A stretch of 64,000 nucleotides of DNA. It comes from Hofstenia miamia. Taxonomy: Eukaryota > Xenacoelomorpha > Acoela > Hofsteniidae. The notes beneath the pieces were generated by a model. It searched no databases and was not told the origin of the DNA. It saw only the letters and a list, made by a program, of their open reading frames with translations. The stretch covers positions 280,693 through 344,692 of the forward strand of contig CABFPE010000758.1 in NCBI GenBank assembly GCA_900660155.1, given 5' to 3'. Below, in pieces: positions 1 to 10,691 of this stretch. Position 1 is the stretch's first letter. The number at the start of each line of letters is the position of its first letter. The position numbers and the translations under genes were made by a program.

Positions 1-1
1 A

Positions 2-6
<5 letters not shown>

Positions 7-45
<39 letters not shown>
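7..45. repeat. ATT microsatellite
   Basis: An uninterrupted run of ATT trinucleotides opens the window. It is plain simple-sequence DNA with no coding implication. Confidence 0.95.
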
Positions 46-48
<3 letters not shown>

Positions 49-683
49 AATGAATAGTGCACTTGAAAAAATAAATTTTAATCTAGAAAAAACCTTATTC
101 TATTATATTTGGCAAAAGTGATATACCTAATGATTTTAATTTATTAACTCTAACAGGTAAAAACTGCGCAAATGATTTTAGAATTATATTTACTTGAAAC
201 CTAAGTTGGACTGATCACATTAAACAAAGAGTTAGAAAACTTGAATTAAAATTTGAGCTTATATTTTAAATGTAAAATGCTTAAGGACGCGATAAGCGTA
301 TCGATGTAAGTATAGGCTAAGTATATCTATACGAATTCTACTGTATAATAATTTTTATAATTAAAACAAAACTATATAGAAAACAAGAAATTCTTAAGAA
401 CTTCTTCATAGCATAAAATTCACGTTCATAAATTACTTTCTAAAAATCATTTGAAAAAGCAATTGCTTTTATCAGGACGATCGGCAAATGGAATTGATGC
501 AAAATTTTGGCACCATTACACTATATGTAAACGTCAATAACATTATATAATGAAGATCACAGAATTTTTCCTGGATAATTTTTACACAAATGTGCATTGC
601 CATTATTTTCAGCAAGCATTGCGATTCCTTTTAAGTTAACATTTAAGCATTGTTCATAAGAGAAGGTGGGAATTCTAATAGAG
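46..683. other. AT-rich stretch, nothing recognised
   Basis: No ORF, RNA gene or repeat family is recognised here. The sequence is AT-rich with many stops in all frames. It could be upstream or intronic DNA of the ORF that begins at 684, but no promoter motif stands out. Confidence 0.5.
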
Positions 684-1208
684 ATGGTGGTAACAACTTC
701 AACGATTTATCAAATATTATCCAATAACATTGTCACAGCAGTAATCTTTTACATTGTTTTGATTATAATGCAAAATGTATGGCAGGCATTAGCAAAACTG
801 GGTTCGAAAACATTTAAATCATTTTCACCAGCAAACTGTGTTTTACTAATGCTATGCCTTGCCTCTTACATGATGAAAAGCATTAACTTCGTGCTATGTA
901 AATTAAAGATTCATGTACAAAACGCAGCTGAATGTACTAAAAATAATTTCAATTATCTCAAAGAAAAATCGGCAAGCATCAAAACATTTTACAGCAACAA
1001 ATACTCCCGCAAGAATATCAATGCAGACATTATGAAATGGAACTTTCCAAAACCTATTAACTGTTCTGGTGATACTGTAAAAAATGCTGAAATTCAGAAC
1101 TTGAATTATGCTGATATATGCAACGCAATTACTGCAGAAATTTTGTCGATAGATGGGTTTCCCTTTAAAAAGAAATCAGCTAAGATTGTCCCAATCAATA
1201 ATAGCTGA
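684..1208 (+). CDS. Hypothetical two-helix membrane protein ORF
   Basis: An open frame of 174 codons starts at the ATG in a GAGATGG context; the frame is open slightly further upstream but only from a GTG. I do not recognise the product. Two hydrophobic stretches look like membrane helices: about residues 8-30 (rich in I, V, F, Y) and about 47-70 (CVLLMLCLAS core). They are followed by a basic, lysine-rich tail with an N-K-Y-S-R-K cluster. A second frame overlaps the 3' end, with an ATG at 1243 and a hydrophobic C-terminus ending at 1434; the two could be parts of one decayed or spliced gene. There is no homologue to lean on, and the neighbours are AT-rich intergenic DNA. It could be a real small host gene, an exon, or a chance ORF. 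Long ORFs are uncommon in DNA this AT-rich, which slightly favours real coding. Confidence 0.3.
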   Translation: MVVTTSTIYQILSNNIVTAVIFYIVLIIMQNVWQALAKLGSKTFKSFSPANCVLLMLCLASYMMKSINFVLCKLKIHVQNAAECTKNNFNYLKEKSASIKTFYSNKYSRKNINADIMKWNFPKPINCSGDTVKNAEIQNLNYADICNAITAEILSIDGFPFKKKSAKIVPINNS

Positions 1209-2028
1209 GATTGTTATTAGAAAATACCGCATTGTACAATTCATGAATGAAACTAATGTTAGTGTTGTTGAAAATGAGAATTTAACTAGAGTCGACTCAA
1301 ACGATTTTATTCAATTTCCGGCTACAAATTGTAGTGATACACCGCTTTTAATTTATAGCTTACTATTTTTACACGTATATTTGCTAGTATATATATATAT
1401 ATATATAAAACTGAATTCTATTTTTGAAATGTAGGCATGCTTAAAATACCATGTTCTTTATACAAAATTGGTACAATAAGCAAAAAATAGTATTGTCCTT
1501 AGAATGAAAGAATTGAATAATTACTTTTAAAAATTAAATATATTTATATTATATAGGATGTGCACATGAAATTTTATCAAATTCTTTAAATTCTGGGCAT
1601 TGCTTGTGTACCATAGAGTTTATGTCTATATGAAAAATATAGAGCAGATGATGCATTCGTACAAATTGTCTGGCAGTTAAATGTTGTAATGCTATGAATT
1701 GGGTGTATTTGTTAATGCACGCGAGCGGCGACCGCATAATTCCGACTGTATTAGTTAATTCACCACTCTTAAATTCTATTAGCTTACGACGATCGCCCCA
1801 AACATTCCAACTGATTTAGTCGTAATTATAATTGTAAACTTCACGAGTCTTTGTATGTTTGCGTGTATTTTTAATTTGTAACAGACATATAAAATTTTCG
1901 TAAAACCAATAAAACAGTATACTAAGTACACTAGCTGAATTATTGCATTATATTTTATATATTTATATTTTACTTTCATAAAATTTTGAAGTAATGTTTA
2001 AAATTAGTAGCAATATTCACATGCTTTC
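1209..2028. other. AT-rich stretch with a TA microsatellite
   Basis: It contains a short TA dinucleotide run at about 1387-1407. A 62-codon minus-strand ORF (1549-1737) has an ATG but no recognisable domain or partner exon. Nothing else is supported. Confidence 0.5.
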
Positions 2029-2244
2029 TCATTTTTCCCACATTATATTTTTTGGCGTAATCATGTCTTCCTCTACTAAAGGAAAGTTTTCAACTAGGAC
2101 TTGTATGGCTTGATATTCTGGCTGAATTTGTGTGTGAGAGTGACTTGTTGAGCCACCTCCAAAATCATGCAATACGATCTCCGGTTGATAACAAAAAATA
2201 TCAGGTCGCCAAATGCTAGACACGTATTGTGGTGGTGAAGACAT
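2029..2244 (-). CDS. Candidate terminal exon or small ORF, unknown product
   Basis: From the ATG at 2244 the minus strand encodes 71 residues ending in a normal stop. The frame is open upstream to about 2286, where the extra residues are hydrophobic, but that extension has only a TTG start. The peptide has balanced, protein-like composition: W-R-P-D near the start, a glycine/serine/histidine-rich middle and an acidic end. This is unlike translated AT-rich noise. A possible splice acceptor (a CTAG following a C/A/T-rich stretch, just before the W-R-P-D segment) would make it a last exon. I do not recognise a family. It could equally be chance. Confidence 0.22.
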   Translation of the reverse strand: MSSPPQYVSSIWRPDIFCYQPEIVLHDFGGGSTSHSHTQIQPEYQAIQVLVENFPLVEEDMITPKNIMWEK

Positions 2245-2642
2245 TAAACAAATAAAAATTACGCAGCTGGTAATGACGCAATGCAAACGGGGTTTTCAAG
2301 TACTCGGAATTTTAAAAACTCCAACTCGCATGAATTCGCAAAACTTGATCAAAAAACTCTGAAAAGAATTCATTAATACTTTTACTCAGACTCGAATGAA
2401 AAGTCCTTGAAAAATAAATTATTTTAAATTTCATTTGTTTCAATTGCAAATAAATATGTTTAGCGGAATAGGCCTATTCTTCAAAAACAATATTCGAGCT
2501 TGAATCGTAAACATACTAACTCGGTCCGAGTAACTCCAATTCAATTCGAAAACTTTGAGTACGACTATATTATTAGTTGGTTGGCTACTAGCGTTGAATT
2601 AGCAAATGAAATCCGCGGGCACTATTTGTACGAGTGTATACC

Positions 2643-2757
2643 GTTGGCCAACCGGCTATGCGAGTTTGAATTAACTAATACATTCCAACCGGCGGTTTCA
2701 GTTAATCCTTCTTAAGTAGACTTGGCCGCTCGCGGTTTCAATAGTTGGCCAACCGGC
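2643..2757. repeat. Pair of GTTGGCCAACCGGC motifs
   Basis: The 14-mer occurs at 2643-2656 and again at 2744-2757. Its first ten bases, GTTGGCCAAC, are a perfect palindrome. Both copies sit in a locally GC-richer patch that also repeats an AATTAGCAAAT word (near 2598 and 2774). This may be the core of a small unclassified repeat. Confidence 0.5.
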
Positions 2758-3436
2758 GACGAGCGTGCAATTAATTAGCAAATACGCTGAGTCCGCATCA
2801 TTTACGCTTTGAATATTTAAACATGAAAGAAAAACAAGTGAATTAATTGGATAAGATATTGGATCAATAATAGCATTAAATTACTCGCCAGATTTAATCA
2901 TTTTTGCAGTTTGTGTTGCTAGTAGCAGTGTAATCTATTACATAATATAAAAACTTGGGAGTGAGTATAGTTTTAGACTATTTTAGCGCTGAAGCAGTTA
3001 GTAGCAGTAAACCAGACATGCTCATACTGTGTCATGTGCACAACACGCAACCCTGGTTGAACGTGTTTATGAAACTGCTATTGCAAAGGGGGCTCATCAA
3101 TGCTAGACAAAAGCTGTGGAACATGGGCATTAGCTTACTAATGCTTACGGCCAATGAGAAACATAGTTTCTTAGTCAGCCTTAATAATGGCTGCATAGGT
3201 TTAGGTTAGGTCAAATATGTATAGTTATTATGTTTAAGTTCATGTGCATTTTCATTGGTCAAATATTCTTATAATTTAAAAGTTATTAATGAGATACTTT
3301 CCTTTAAGATTCTTCATCATTAAATCATTGGTGCAAGTTATGCCTAGTACTGCCGCATCAAATAAACAATTAGTTAGCCACTTTTATTCATCTGTTGGTA
3401 CGAATAGTGACATGTGGGAATGCAAGTGCAATAAAG

Positions 3437-3910
3437 GTGAATGTCACACGACAAATTGTATCAAACTTGGATCCACTTTATGCCAATAAATTTCTAAAAT
3501 TTCAAAAAGCTAGGGTCATATTACATACCCTCGCATATTTTACATTGGGCTCTTTGTACATTTGATTTCATGCTAAAGATATTTAAAATAAAAATAGCAA
3601 TCTGCAATGGCGGATTCAGCTAGGGTGTAGTGGGTGCACGCCACCTCCCCCTACACTGCAAATTTCAAAAATACATTGAGTACATTTATGAAATTAAATT
3701 ATTTTCTTCGTGCTCTGTATTATTTAGTTTCAACAAGATTTCAAAAAATATGTGGTTGTTTTTGCACCACATTTGTAATGCGAAAATATTTGATTTAAAG
3801 ATATTTTGACTAAAATTTCTTGATATGATTGTTAAAAATGTTTTAAGCTTGTTTATTTTTCTAATTAAAATACCATTACAACAAAAAATTGTCGTGTGAC
3901 TATATCTTAG
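3437..3910 (+). mobile_element. Intron bounded by terminal inverted repeats, inside the hAT BED finger
   Basis: GT at 3437 and AG at 3910 delimit a 474-bp intron; removing it restores an uninterrupted BED finger frame (CKCNK then VIKQVKNKGY). Just inside the splice sites are inverted repeats, GTCACACGACAA at 3443-3454 and its complement at 3889-3900, a perfect 12-bp match. Almost the whole intron is thus a TIR-bounded unit, as in introner-like or MITE-derived introns. No clear target duplication was found. The intron also carries a short GTGTAG...CTACAC hairpin near 3627-3655. Confidence 0.6.
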
Positions 3911-4687
3911 TTATAAAGCAAGTCAAAAACAAAGGCTACAGCAATCTTATAAATCACCTTAAAAGTGCACATCCAAATTATCTGAGAGAAGTTTCCCCTT
4001 CTACACAAAGAATTGATGACCTTGGAAATTTCCCCACTACAACTACAAAAGGCGCTAACAACATTTATGCTTGGTTAGACTGGGTGTGTACTGATCTAAA
4101 AGCGTTTACTTTTGTTGAAAGCCCATGTACAAGGCAGTACACCAAACTTGAACCGATTTCCCGAAATACGTTTATGAAATATATGCATTTGGTAACAAAA
4201 CAGGTTGAAGCGAACGTGTCTGCTGCATTACCCTCAAAATTTGCTCTAGTTTTCGATGGATTAACAAAATCGTCAACACATTATGTCGGCATATTTGCAA
4301 CTTATATGGATGACAATTTCAATAAAAACAGTGTTTTATTAGCATTTTCCCCACTTTTGGAAGAAACTTCATTGTCATCAAATGAACATTATCAATTTTT
4401 GTTATTTGTTTTAAGTGTATTTGGCAAAAACCTTCAAAATGTTGTTTGTTTAATTGGAGACAATTGTGAAACGAATAAAGCTTTGGCTGCTTTATGCAAT
4501 ATTCCATTTATAGAGTGTGCATCCCATCGATTCAATTTGGCCGTTAGAGATTATTTGTCACCTTATTCCAGACTTTTGTCGAAAATCAACACCACCATGA
4601 CAAATTGAAATGTGTAAATCTTTCAGCAAAACTACGCTTGCATACAAATAAATGTCCTGTTCAACAATGTATTACTAGGTGGAGCAG

Positions 4688-5018
4688 TGTTTATGCTATG
4701 CTAAGCAGGTATATTTAATTTCAGCCAATTTTGAAAACGTTTTTTATAGAGGAAGCTGCTCTCCTTGATCATTTTCTTACGCCAAGAGAAAATTGTGAAA
4801 ATAACAGTAAGAGGTCCGGTAATAATGCAACTCCTTCCAGAAGTACCTCATANTGTTTATGCTATGCTAAGCAGGTATATTTAATTTCAGCCAATTTTGA
4901 AAACGTTTTTTATAGAGGAAGCTGCTCTCCTTGATCATTTTCTTACGCCAAGATAAAATTGTGAAAATAACAGTAAGAGGTCCGGTAATAATGCAACTCC
5001 TTCCAGAAGTACCTCATA
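4688..5018. repeat. 165-bp duplication around a single N (assembly joint)
   Basis: 4688-4852 and 4854-5018 are the same 165 bases, differing at one position, and are separated only by the ambiguous base at 4853. A duplication that ends exactly at an N is best read as two unmerged contig ends or haplotypes, not as biology. Confidence 0.85.
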
Positions 5019-7277
5019 GAACAAATAATTCTTCTACAAAAAATAATTTTGTTATTGTAATATTTTAATTTTATTCTTATTATTATTTGAAATTAAATTT
5101 TAAAAATATTATCAATTAAATTACATGATGCAGATATATTGGATGATGATAATATGAAAAACAATGATGCACTGTGTAGACCAGAGTTGGAGCTGGGCCA
5201 GTTTTTTCTGCCCATGCCCGGTCCACATCAACATGAAAAAAAATCAGGCCTGGGCCTGGATAGTTTGTAAATTCGGTCCCGGGTGACAAAATTTACTCCT
5301 TAAAAATGGCCGTTAATTTTCCATTAATTGACATAAATAATATTTTGTTTTCCCATTTCCATTAATGGATTTTTAAAAAATTTTAATTCCATTCATTAAA
5401 TGAAAATTAATTTTTTAGCAGCCCTGAAACACACCCTTACAGAAAATTTGGCTTTCACCAAACATTGAAATAAAGTAATTTAACAGTAAAGTATAATTAC
5501 CATGAGAATGAATGCCTTCTAGTTAAATCATGGAAGAGCTGATGGGTATTGCAAACCTGACGCACTTGTGCTGCCTCAGATGTACCGCCAACTCTTCCCT
5601 GATAGAAAAATGAATTTAGCTTGACATCAAATTATCAGTAATTGAATATAAGTAGAAATGCAACTGATTTAAACCACATCAAACAAATTAATGAAACTAA
5701 TGTGCACAAGTTTTCCCTAATTTAACTATTAATAAATAAATGTAAATAATTAACAACAATAATTTTGGTAGCAGAACTATTGTAATATTTCAAGTAATCT
5801 AAGTTAAAACTTGTGACGTCATCATAATGTATTCAAGAGACTGGAGGTTTCACCCAAAAGTTTGAAAGTGTCTGAATTCCATGAAGCAGAGAGTGTTCAT
5901 GACTGATGTTACACGTCTGCCCAAGGCATTACTAATGTTCTTTTGGCAAAAGTCTTTCACATCATTTGAAGCAAGCAGATGAGAATGAAAGAAACAATTA
6001 ACTAAAAGTTTATAGTTAATTTTAGATGCCACTGCAACTTCTGATGGGTAAAGTAGATTGTATGCATTATCTAAGATTTGCAGGATTTGAGTATCCTTCC
6101 ATGTTGTGTTTGCTAATTCTTCTTCACAAATGGATTAGGCAAAGGCTTATATATGGAAAGGTTTATATGGAAAACACTTTTTTGTGACAGTTTTCCAAGG
6201 GAATCAGTCACAAAAAATTTTGCTGAAATTTCTTCTGCAATTTCAGCAAAAAGTGTTTTCTATATTTGTTAACAATTGATTGACAGGTGGTTATTGATGA
6301 GTCATAGTCCTTGTGATTAATTCATGAAGATGTCTGCATGTTAGAGAATTAGTTATATAGATAGAACCTTAATGAATAATGCATACATTGAATCCAATCA
6401 ATTCCATGACATATCAAAATATTTGGAGAAATATTTTAGTAATGTATACACATAGTTTACATAAGCATATTGTAAAGGTCTTAACAATTAGCATTTTTGC
6501 AAAAATTTCCTAAGAATTGTTAAGAAATAAGTTGGTTTGAATGAAAATTGATCAATATTTTAAAACATGGAGGCATATTTGCTTCAAGAAAAAATACATT
6601 AGCCCTGGTATATTATTTTGATTGGCTTAGATGTTGATGCTTTCAAATAAATGAGTGATAATTTTAGCTCTAATCACTCTTTTGCCAATGATGAGAAAAG
6701 CTGTCTTTCAAAGATCTACAAAGTTGGCTAAAGGCTGAACATGTGGATAATTACTAAAGATAACAGGAAAAAACAGCAAAATACCTGCATCTGAGGTGAA
6801 ATGTTTGTTAAAGACTAAGGAGAAGTTATCATTTCCTACACTAGTTGGTGAACTTAATTCAGTTTCAGGGGAAGTCTGTGTACAATATATATCTCTTTAT
6901 GATTTGCCAGTTGGTGAATGGTTTACAACACACAATGTGTATCAAACTTAAACAAAATATGGTCCAGTGGTTAAAATTATTTTGCAAAATGGAAATTGCT
7001 TTTCCTTCCCAAACACTATGCACAAAGATCTGTTTCAAAATGTTAATTGGACTTAAAGTTCTTCAATGTCAGAATAAACCTCTGAAATATTGCTTTTGTA
7101 AGCCAAGTATTGTGTTGAAATTTAGTGTGTAATTTTATTTTAGAAGGTATAACTACATATTCCTTGTCAGATTTATTTTTTTCCTTGTATATATTTTTAC
7201 ATAAATAATTGATTTTTGCTAGAACCACAAAATATAAGAGCTGGTTTTACAAAATAATGTAAAATGTATTAGGATAG
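5019..7277. other. AT-rich intergenic DNA, no gene seen
   Basis: A GC-richer patch at about 5175-5295 has several GGGCC and CCCGG words. A perfect palindrome TCCATTAATGGA lies near 5365. The longest ORFs (for example 6845-7132) have no ATG-led, protein-like sequence. No RNA gene or known repeat is recognised. Confidence 0.5.
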
Positions 7278-7294
7278 GTTGGACTTGAACCAAC
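7278..7294 (-). repeat. tRNA-like T-arm (possible SINE piece)
   Basis: On the minus strand the bases read GTTGG TTCAAGT CCAAC: a perfect 5-bp stem with a 7-base T-loop of the canonical TTCRA form, which also fits the polymerase III B box. The rest of a cloverleaf (matching 5' acceptor strand, D-arm, A box) is not found, so this is not a tRNA gene. It could be the end of a tRNA-derived SINE or a decayed tRNA. Confidence 0.4.
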
Positions 7295-7300
7295 AAACAC

Positions 7301-7770
7301 CTTCTCCATGTAGAAGAAATGGGTTCCAAATTCATTTATGCTTTCACTTAATGCTAACATCTCTTAGAGGGTAGAACATCTTTAAGCCATATTTTTTATA
7401 ACACTTGATAGTGCCTCTAATAACACCATCTTCATGTAGAAGAGTGAGAATCAAAAACCAAAATATGTTTTCAATTAATGCTAATTTATGTTAGATACTT
7501 CAATGCCTTTAAACCAAATTTGTTATAACATTTAGACCTTCTCTGTGTGGAAGAGTGGAAATTGAAAAATATTTATCCTTTGAATTAATGTCAATGTCAA
7601 TGTCTCTTAGAGGGTACAATGCCTTTAAACTCCATTTGTTATAACATTTGATAGTCTCCATAATAACACTGCCTTCATGCAGAAGAGTGAGAATCAAAAA
7701 TCAATTGTTTTAAATTAATGCTAATGTACATTAGAAATTTCAGCACTTTATAACATGTAGCAGGGCTTTC
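7301..7770. repeat. Four-unit degenerate tandem repeat with small hairpins
   Basis: Units of about 108-135 bp each contain a CTTC...GAAG hairpin (at 7301, 7430, 7538 and 7673), a CTTAATGCTAA/ATTAATGCTAA word, an AGAGGGTA or TAGATACTT word, GCCTTTAAAC and TTTGTTATAACATTT. The units are only about 70-80% alike by eye, so the array is old. No coding potential. Confidence 0.7.
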
Positions 7771-9565
7771 CATTGTGTTGATCATTCATCATTCATCATG
7801 AAAACAAAATATATGCTATTATTAAGCACATAAAGCCTTTAATGGTTAAATGAATTGCAATGCTAGATAGGATATATTCAAACCATCATGTAAAGAGATA
7901 CAAATATAATAATTACAATGAAATGTTGGTGTACATCTAATTATTATATCCAGTAACACACTAATAATTTGATAACACAACAAAAACATGTTAGGATGTC
8001 ACCCATTCATTGCAAAAAAGGAAAGTTCATGATAAATGTTAGGCATGGAATTATATATTTAATGAATAAATTTTCAAACATCACTATCATCACAACCAAT
8101 TTTTGTGGAAAAATGAAGTCTACATGAATATTAAGTGTATAAATTTGAACAAAATGAGAGTAAAACAATGGGGATTTATCTGATCATTCTATTATCAATG
8201 CACTAACAACAAAAGAATATAAGAACTTTGTTTAGTTATTTCTAAAATATCATATCAAATAAATTCTTACTACATTAAGTGAATTCTATACAAGTTTATT
8301 TTGACCAAGATGGTATGTTCTACTTTCCATGGAGATTATAATCACTAAACAACCAAATATGCATTTAAATTTGGACTTTTATTTAACACTCAGGGTTTGC
8401 ATAGCAGTGCTTGTGTAAATTTATTCCTTGAATGCTTATTAATTTTCCTATTTTCAATCAATAATTGAAGTGTTTTTGAGCAATTTTTTGGTTTTTTTTG
8501 TTATTTTGAGTAACATGGCATTAAATAATACTTGTCTAAGTCAATAATTGCTAATTTAACCTGTCAAGTTCATATATTAACTTGGAGTCATAGTCAACAA
8601 TCTTAAACAAAATGATGGTAGAAATATCTTAACTGAATTGTTAGCCCTGATGAGGTGTTACTTTGCATTTACATCCATTTCAAAATACAAGTATATCTGA
8701 GGGTTCATTTTAGATATTGAAAGTACATCTATGCATAGAAACATTGAAACACCTTTGACCCTGAATTTAATGTTTTTGCTTTCATCATTTGTACTAATTT
8801 GCAATATTTCAAATGTAATAACATATATATATATGTTAATACATCCTCCATTAGTTTTCTAACTAGGCACTTGATTATTTCATATACTATGTAAACAAGC
8901 TAAAAATTTTAGTGGAATGGAATCAGGAAGATGCTTTCTTGTTAAACAATGTTAGTTGCTTTCTATACTCCCTCTAAATTTTTTGAAAACACATTTTTGG
9001 TTATTGCTCTGTCAATATTGCAGCTATCAACATGAAATTTTGCAGGCTTATAGAGTTCTGCAAGCTGAAAATTTCAAATCCTTTACAAGTCTGAACATGT
9101 CAAAATTGCGCCCAAATAATTATTTTGCTTTCATTGATGATATTTGGAGAGAGCTCACACAAAAAATTGGCAATGGAATCTGAAAATTAAGTTTTTTTAA
9201 ATTCTTAGCATCAGAAGTTTGTATGAATTTTGTAATAAGCTGAATTTTTAAATTTTGTATTCCATTTATTAGAAAAAAACTTTTTTTGAAAAATTTTTTT
9301 TCAGTTTTTCACACTAGTGATATGAATTTTGATCAGAATTGTTTGAAACTTCAAGACAAAAATTTCACACAGCCATTATCTTTTTAAAAAAAATTAATTT
9401 GAAAACCTGAGTTAGCCTTAAGATATTATACCTTAACATTAGCAGGCTATAGCAACAAAAATTTTAAAGATATCACAGCTCCATTTGAATTTTTAAGTAG
9501 CAAATTTCACTGAAAAAATTGTTTCTCAGCATGTTTAGCTCTAAGAACAATATTAGCTGAGCTAG
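7771..9565. other. AT-rich DNA, no gene seen
   Basis: No supported gene. The segment from about 8980 to 9560 has phrases such as AAATTTCACTGAAAAAATT that also appear, diverged, just right of element 1 (about 33240-33300). Both flanks may belong to one dispersed repeat into which element 1 inserted, but this is weak. Confidence 0.4.
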
Positions 9566-10388
9566 TGTGGCATCAACTGCTGCATTCACAAACATTTTCA
9601 TAATTAGTAATTCACAATTAATAAATATTAAATTGTACAATATTTACATGAATTTGTAATTCCCTCAATTGATGTATTATGTGTTAGATAATCTGTGCTA
9701 TTTTTCAATGTTTAAATCTTCTGCTGCACAGTATTTCTGATATTAGTTATTACTGTGCAAAAGGTCACAAAGCACCTGCTAGTATTTATGGTATGCTTTA
9801 ATGCTAATTTTTCTTTATAGAATACCTGTTTTTCTGTTTAAATATTTTGCTTTTGTTAGAAAAAGTTTAATAGATTTTACTCAAACTTTACTTCTTGTTG
9901 CATATGTAATTTCTTTAAAATGCTTTTCTAAATTATCTGATTGTTGCTGAGGGTTCCTTGTTCAGGTACAGCCTTACAAGTTCATCACTATGGCACTTTG
10001 GAAGGTCTAGGAATAGGGCCTTACACAACTGCTTGTCATTTGTTATGTTTTATATTTTATTACAGCACCTAAATTGCATGAGCTGAGGCGTGCACTGAGT
10101 TTAGGTATATTAGCACATAGGTTACACTTTGCACCCAAGAACTTATAGGGCTTCTCTCTCTCTCTCTTCATTTAAATTAGGACTCCTGTCCAACATGACT
10201 CTTTCTATTAAGGTTCTCTGTTTTGGGTCGCCTAAGTGTGTCCATGCACCCTTCCCTTACCTGATCTCCCAACTACTTTTAACTTTTAGTAGGGATAAGC
10301 TCATTTAGATCTGGAGTCAGGCCATTAATTATGTAGAAATCAGCAAATCCTGGTGTGCATCAATGCAGATTTCCATGCCAATGCCACA
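9566..10388 (+). repeat. Element 1 left (5') LTR
   Basis: 823 bp, starting TGTGGCAT and ending ATGCCACA, so its tips are inverted repeats of each other. It contains a CT microsatellite near 10153-10168. It matches 32331-33129 along its whole length with scattered differences. Confidence 0.9.
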
Positions 10389-10406
10389 TAGCAACCACCA
10401 CAGGAC
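10389..10406 (+). promoter_or_regulatory. Element 1 primer binding site (tRNA-Arg type)
   Basis: TAGCAACCACCACAGGAC directly follows the LTR. It is a slightly mutated form of the TGGCAACCATGACAGGAC site seen in the 34.7-64 kb array, whose complement resembles the 3' end of animal arginine tRNAs. Confidence 0.65.
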
Positions 10407-10691
10407 TCTCCAAACCCAATTATGTTTTATAATTAATGGTACCTCTGTGAAAGGGATCCTGGAAGAAGAACCAACATGAAATAATAAGCAAAATTACTTA
10501 AAGTTCAGGGACTCTATTTGTTTGGACATGTGGAACAACCTATATGGCTGAAACATCTTGCTGCCAAAAGCTGAAATTGCTGGAAATTTTTTTTACCAAG
10601 TAACTAAAGCCTTATCACTCAAATGAAGATTGCCACTGATGAAAGCTGTATCTGTCCAAGCCCCTCAGGCATCATTACATGAAAAAAGAAA

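Larger units (their letters stand above)
3340..5018 (+). mobile_element. hAT-type DNA transposon remnant (BED finger plus transposase)
   Basis: The frame from ATG 3340 gives a short N-terminus with a W-E-C-K-C start of a BED zinc finger. After a 474-bp GT-AG intron it continues in frame with G-Y-S-N-L-I-N-H-L and A-H-P, completing the C-x-C...H...H finger. The transposase core follows: an acidic motif F-D-G-L-T with S-T-H-Y (first catalytic Asp), I-G-D-N-C (second Asp) and the family's S-H-R-F-N-L-A-V block, ending near 4600. Homology then continues in another frame (T-R-W-S-S-V-Y-A-M-L, from about 4610), so there is at least one frameshift, then an in-frame stop near 4717, then an L-L-D-H-F-L-T-P segment. 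The C-terminal hAT dimerisation domain is not visible. The element is therefore dead. Terminal inverted repeats were not found. Confidence 0.8.

Noticed and set aside
2955-3209. 84-codon plus-strand ORF
   Set aside because: Starts at TTG, no domain, no partner exon; not supported.
4709-4724. 16-base GT...AG 'micro-intron' in the hAT tail
   Set aside because: Too short for any known spliceosomal intron, and removal does not preserve the transposase frame.
5175-5295. GC-rich patch as the right terminus of the hAT element
   Set aside because: No inverted partner was found on the left side.
7278-7350. A complete tRNA gene on the minus strand
   Set aside because: Only the T-arm fits; the acceptor 5' strand, D-arm and A box are missing.
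7301-7770. CRISPR-like array
   Set aside because: Units are long, degenerate and without unique spacers; eukaryotic context.
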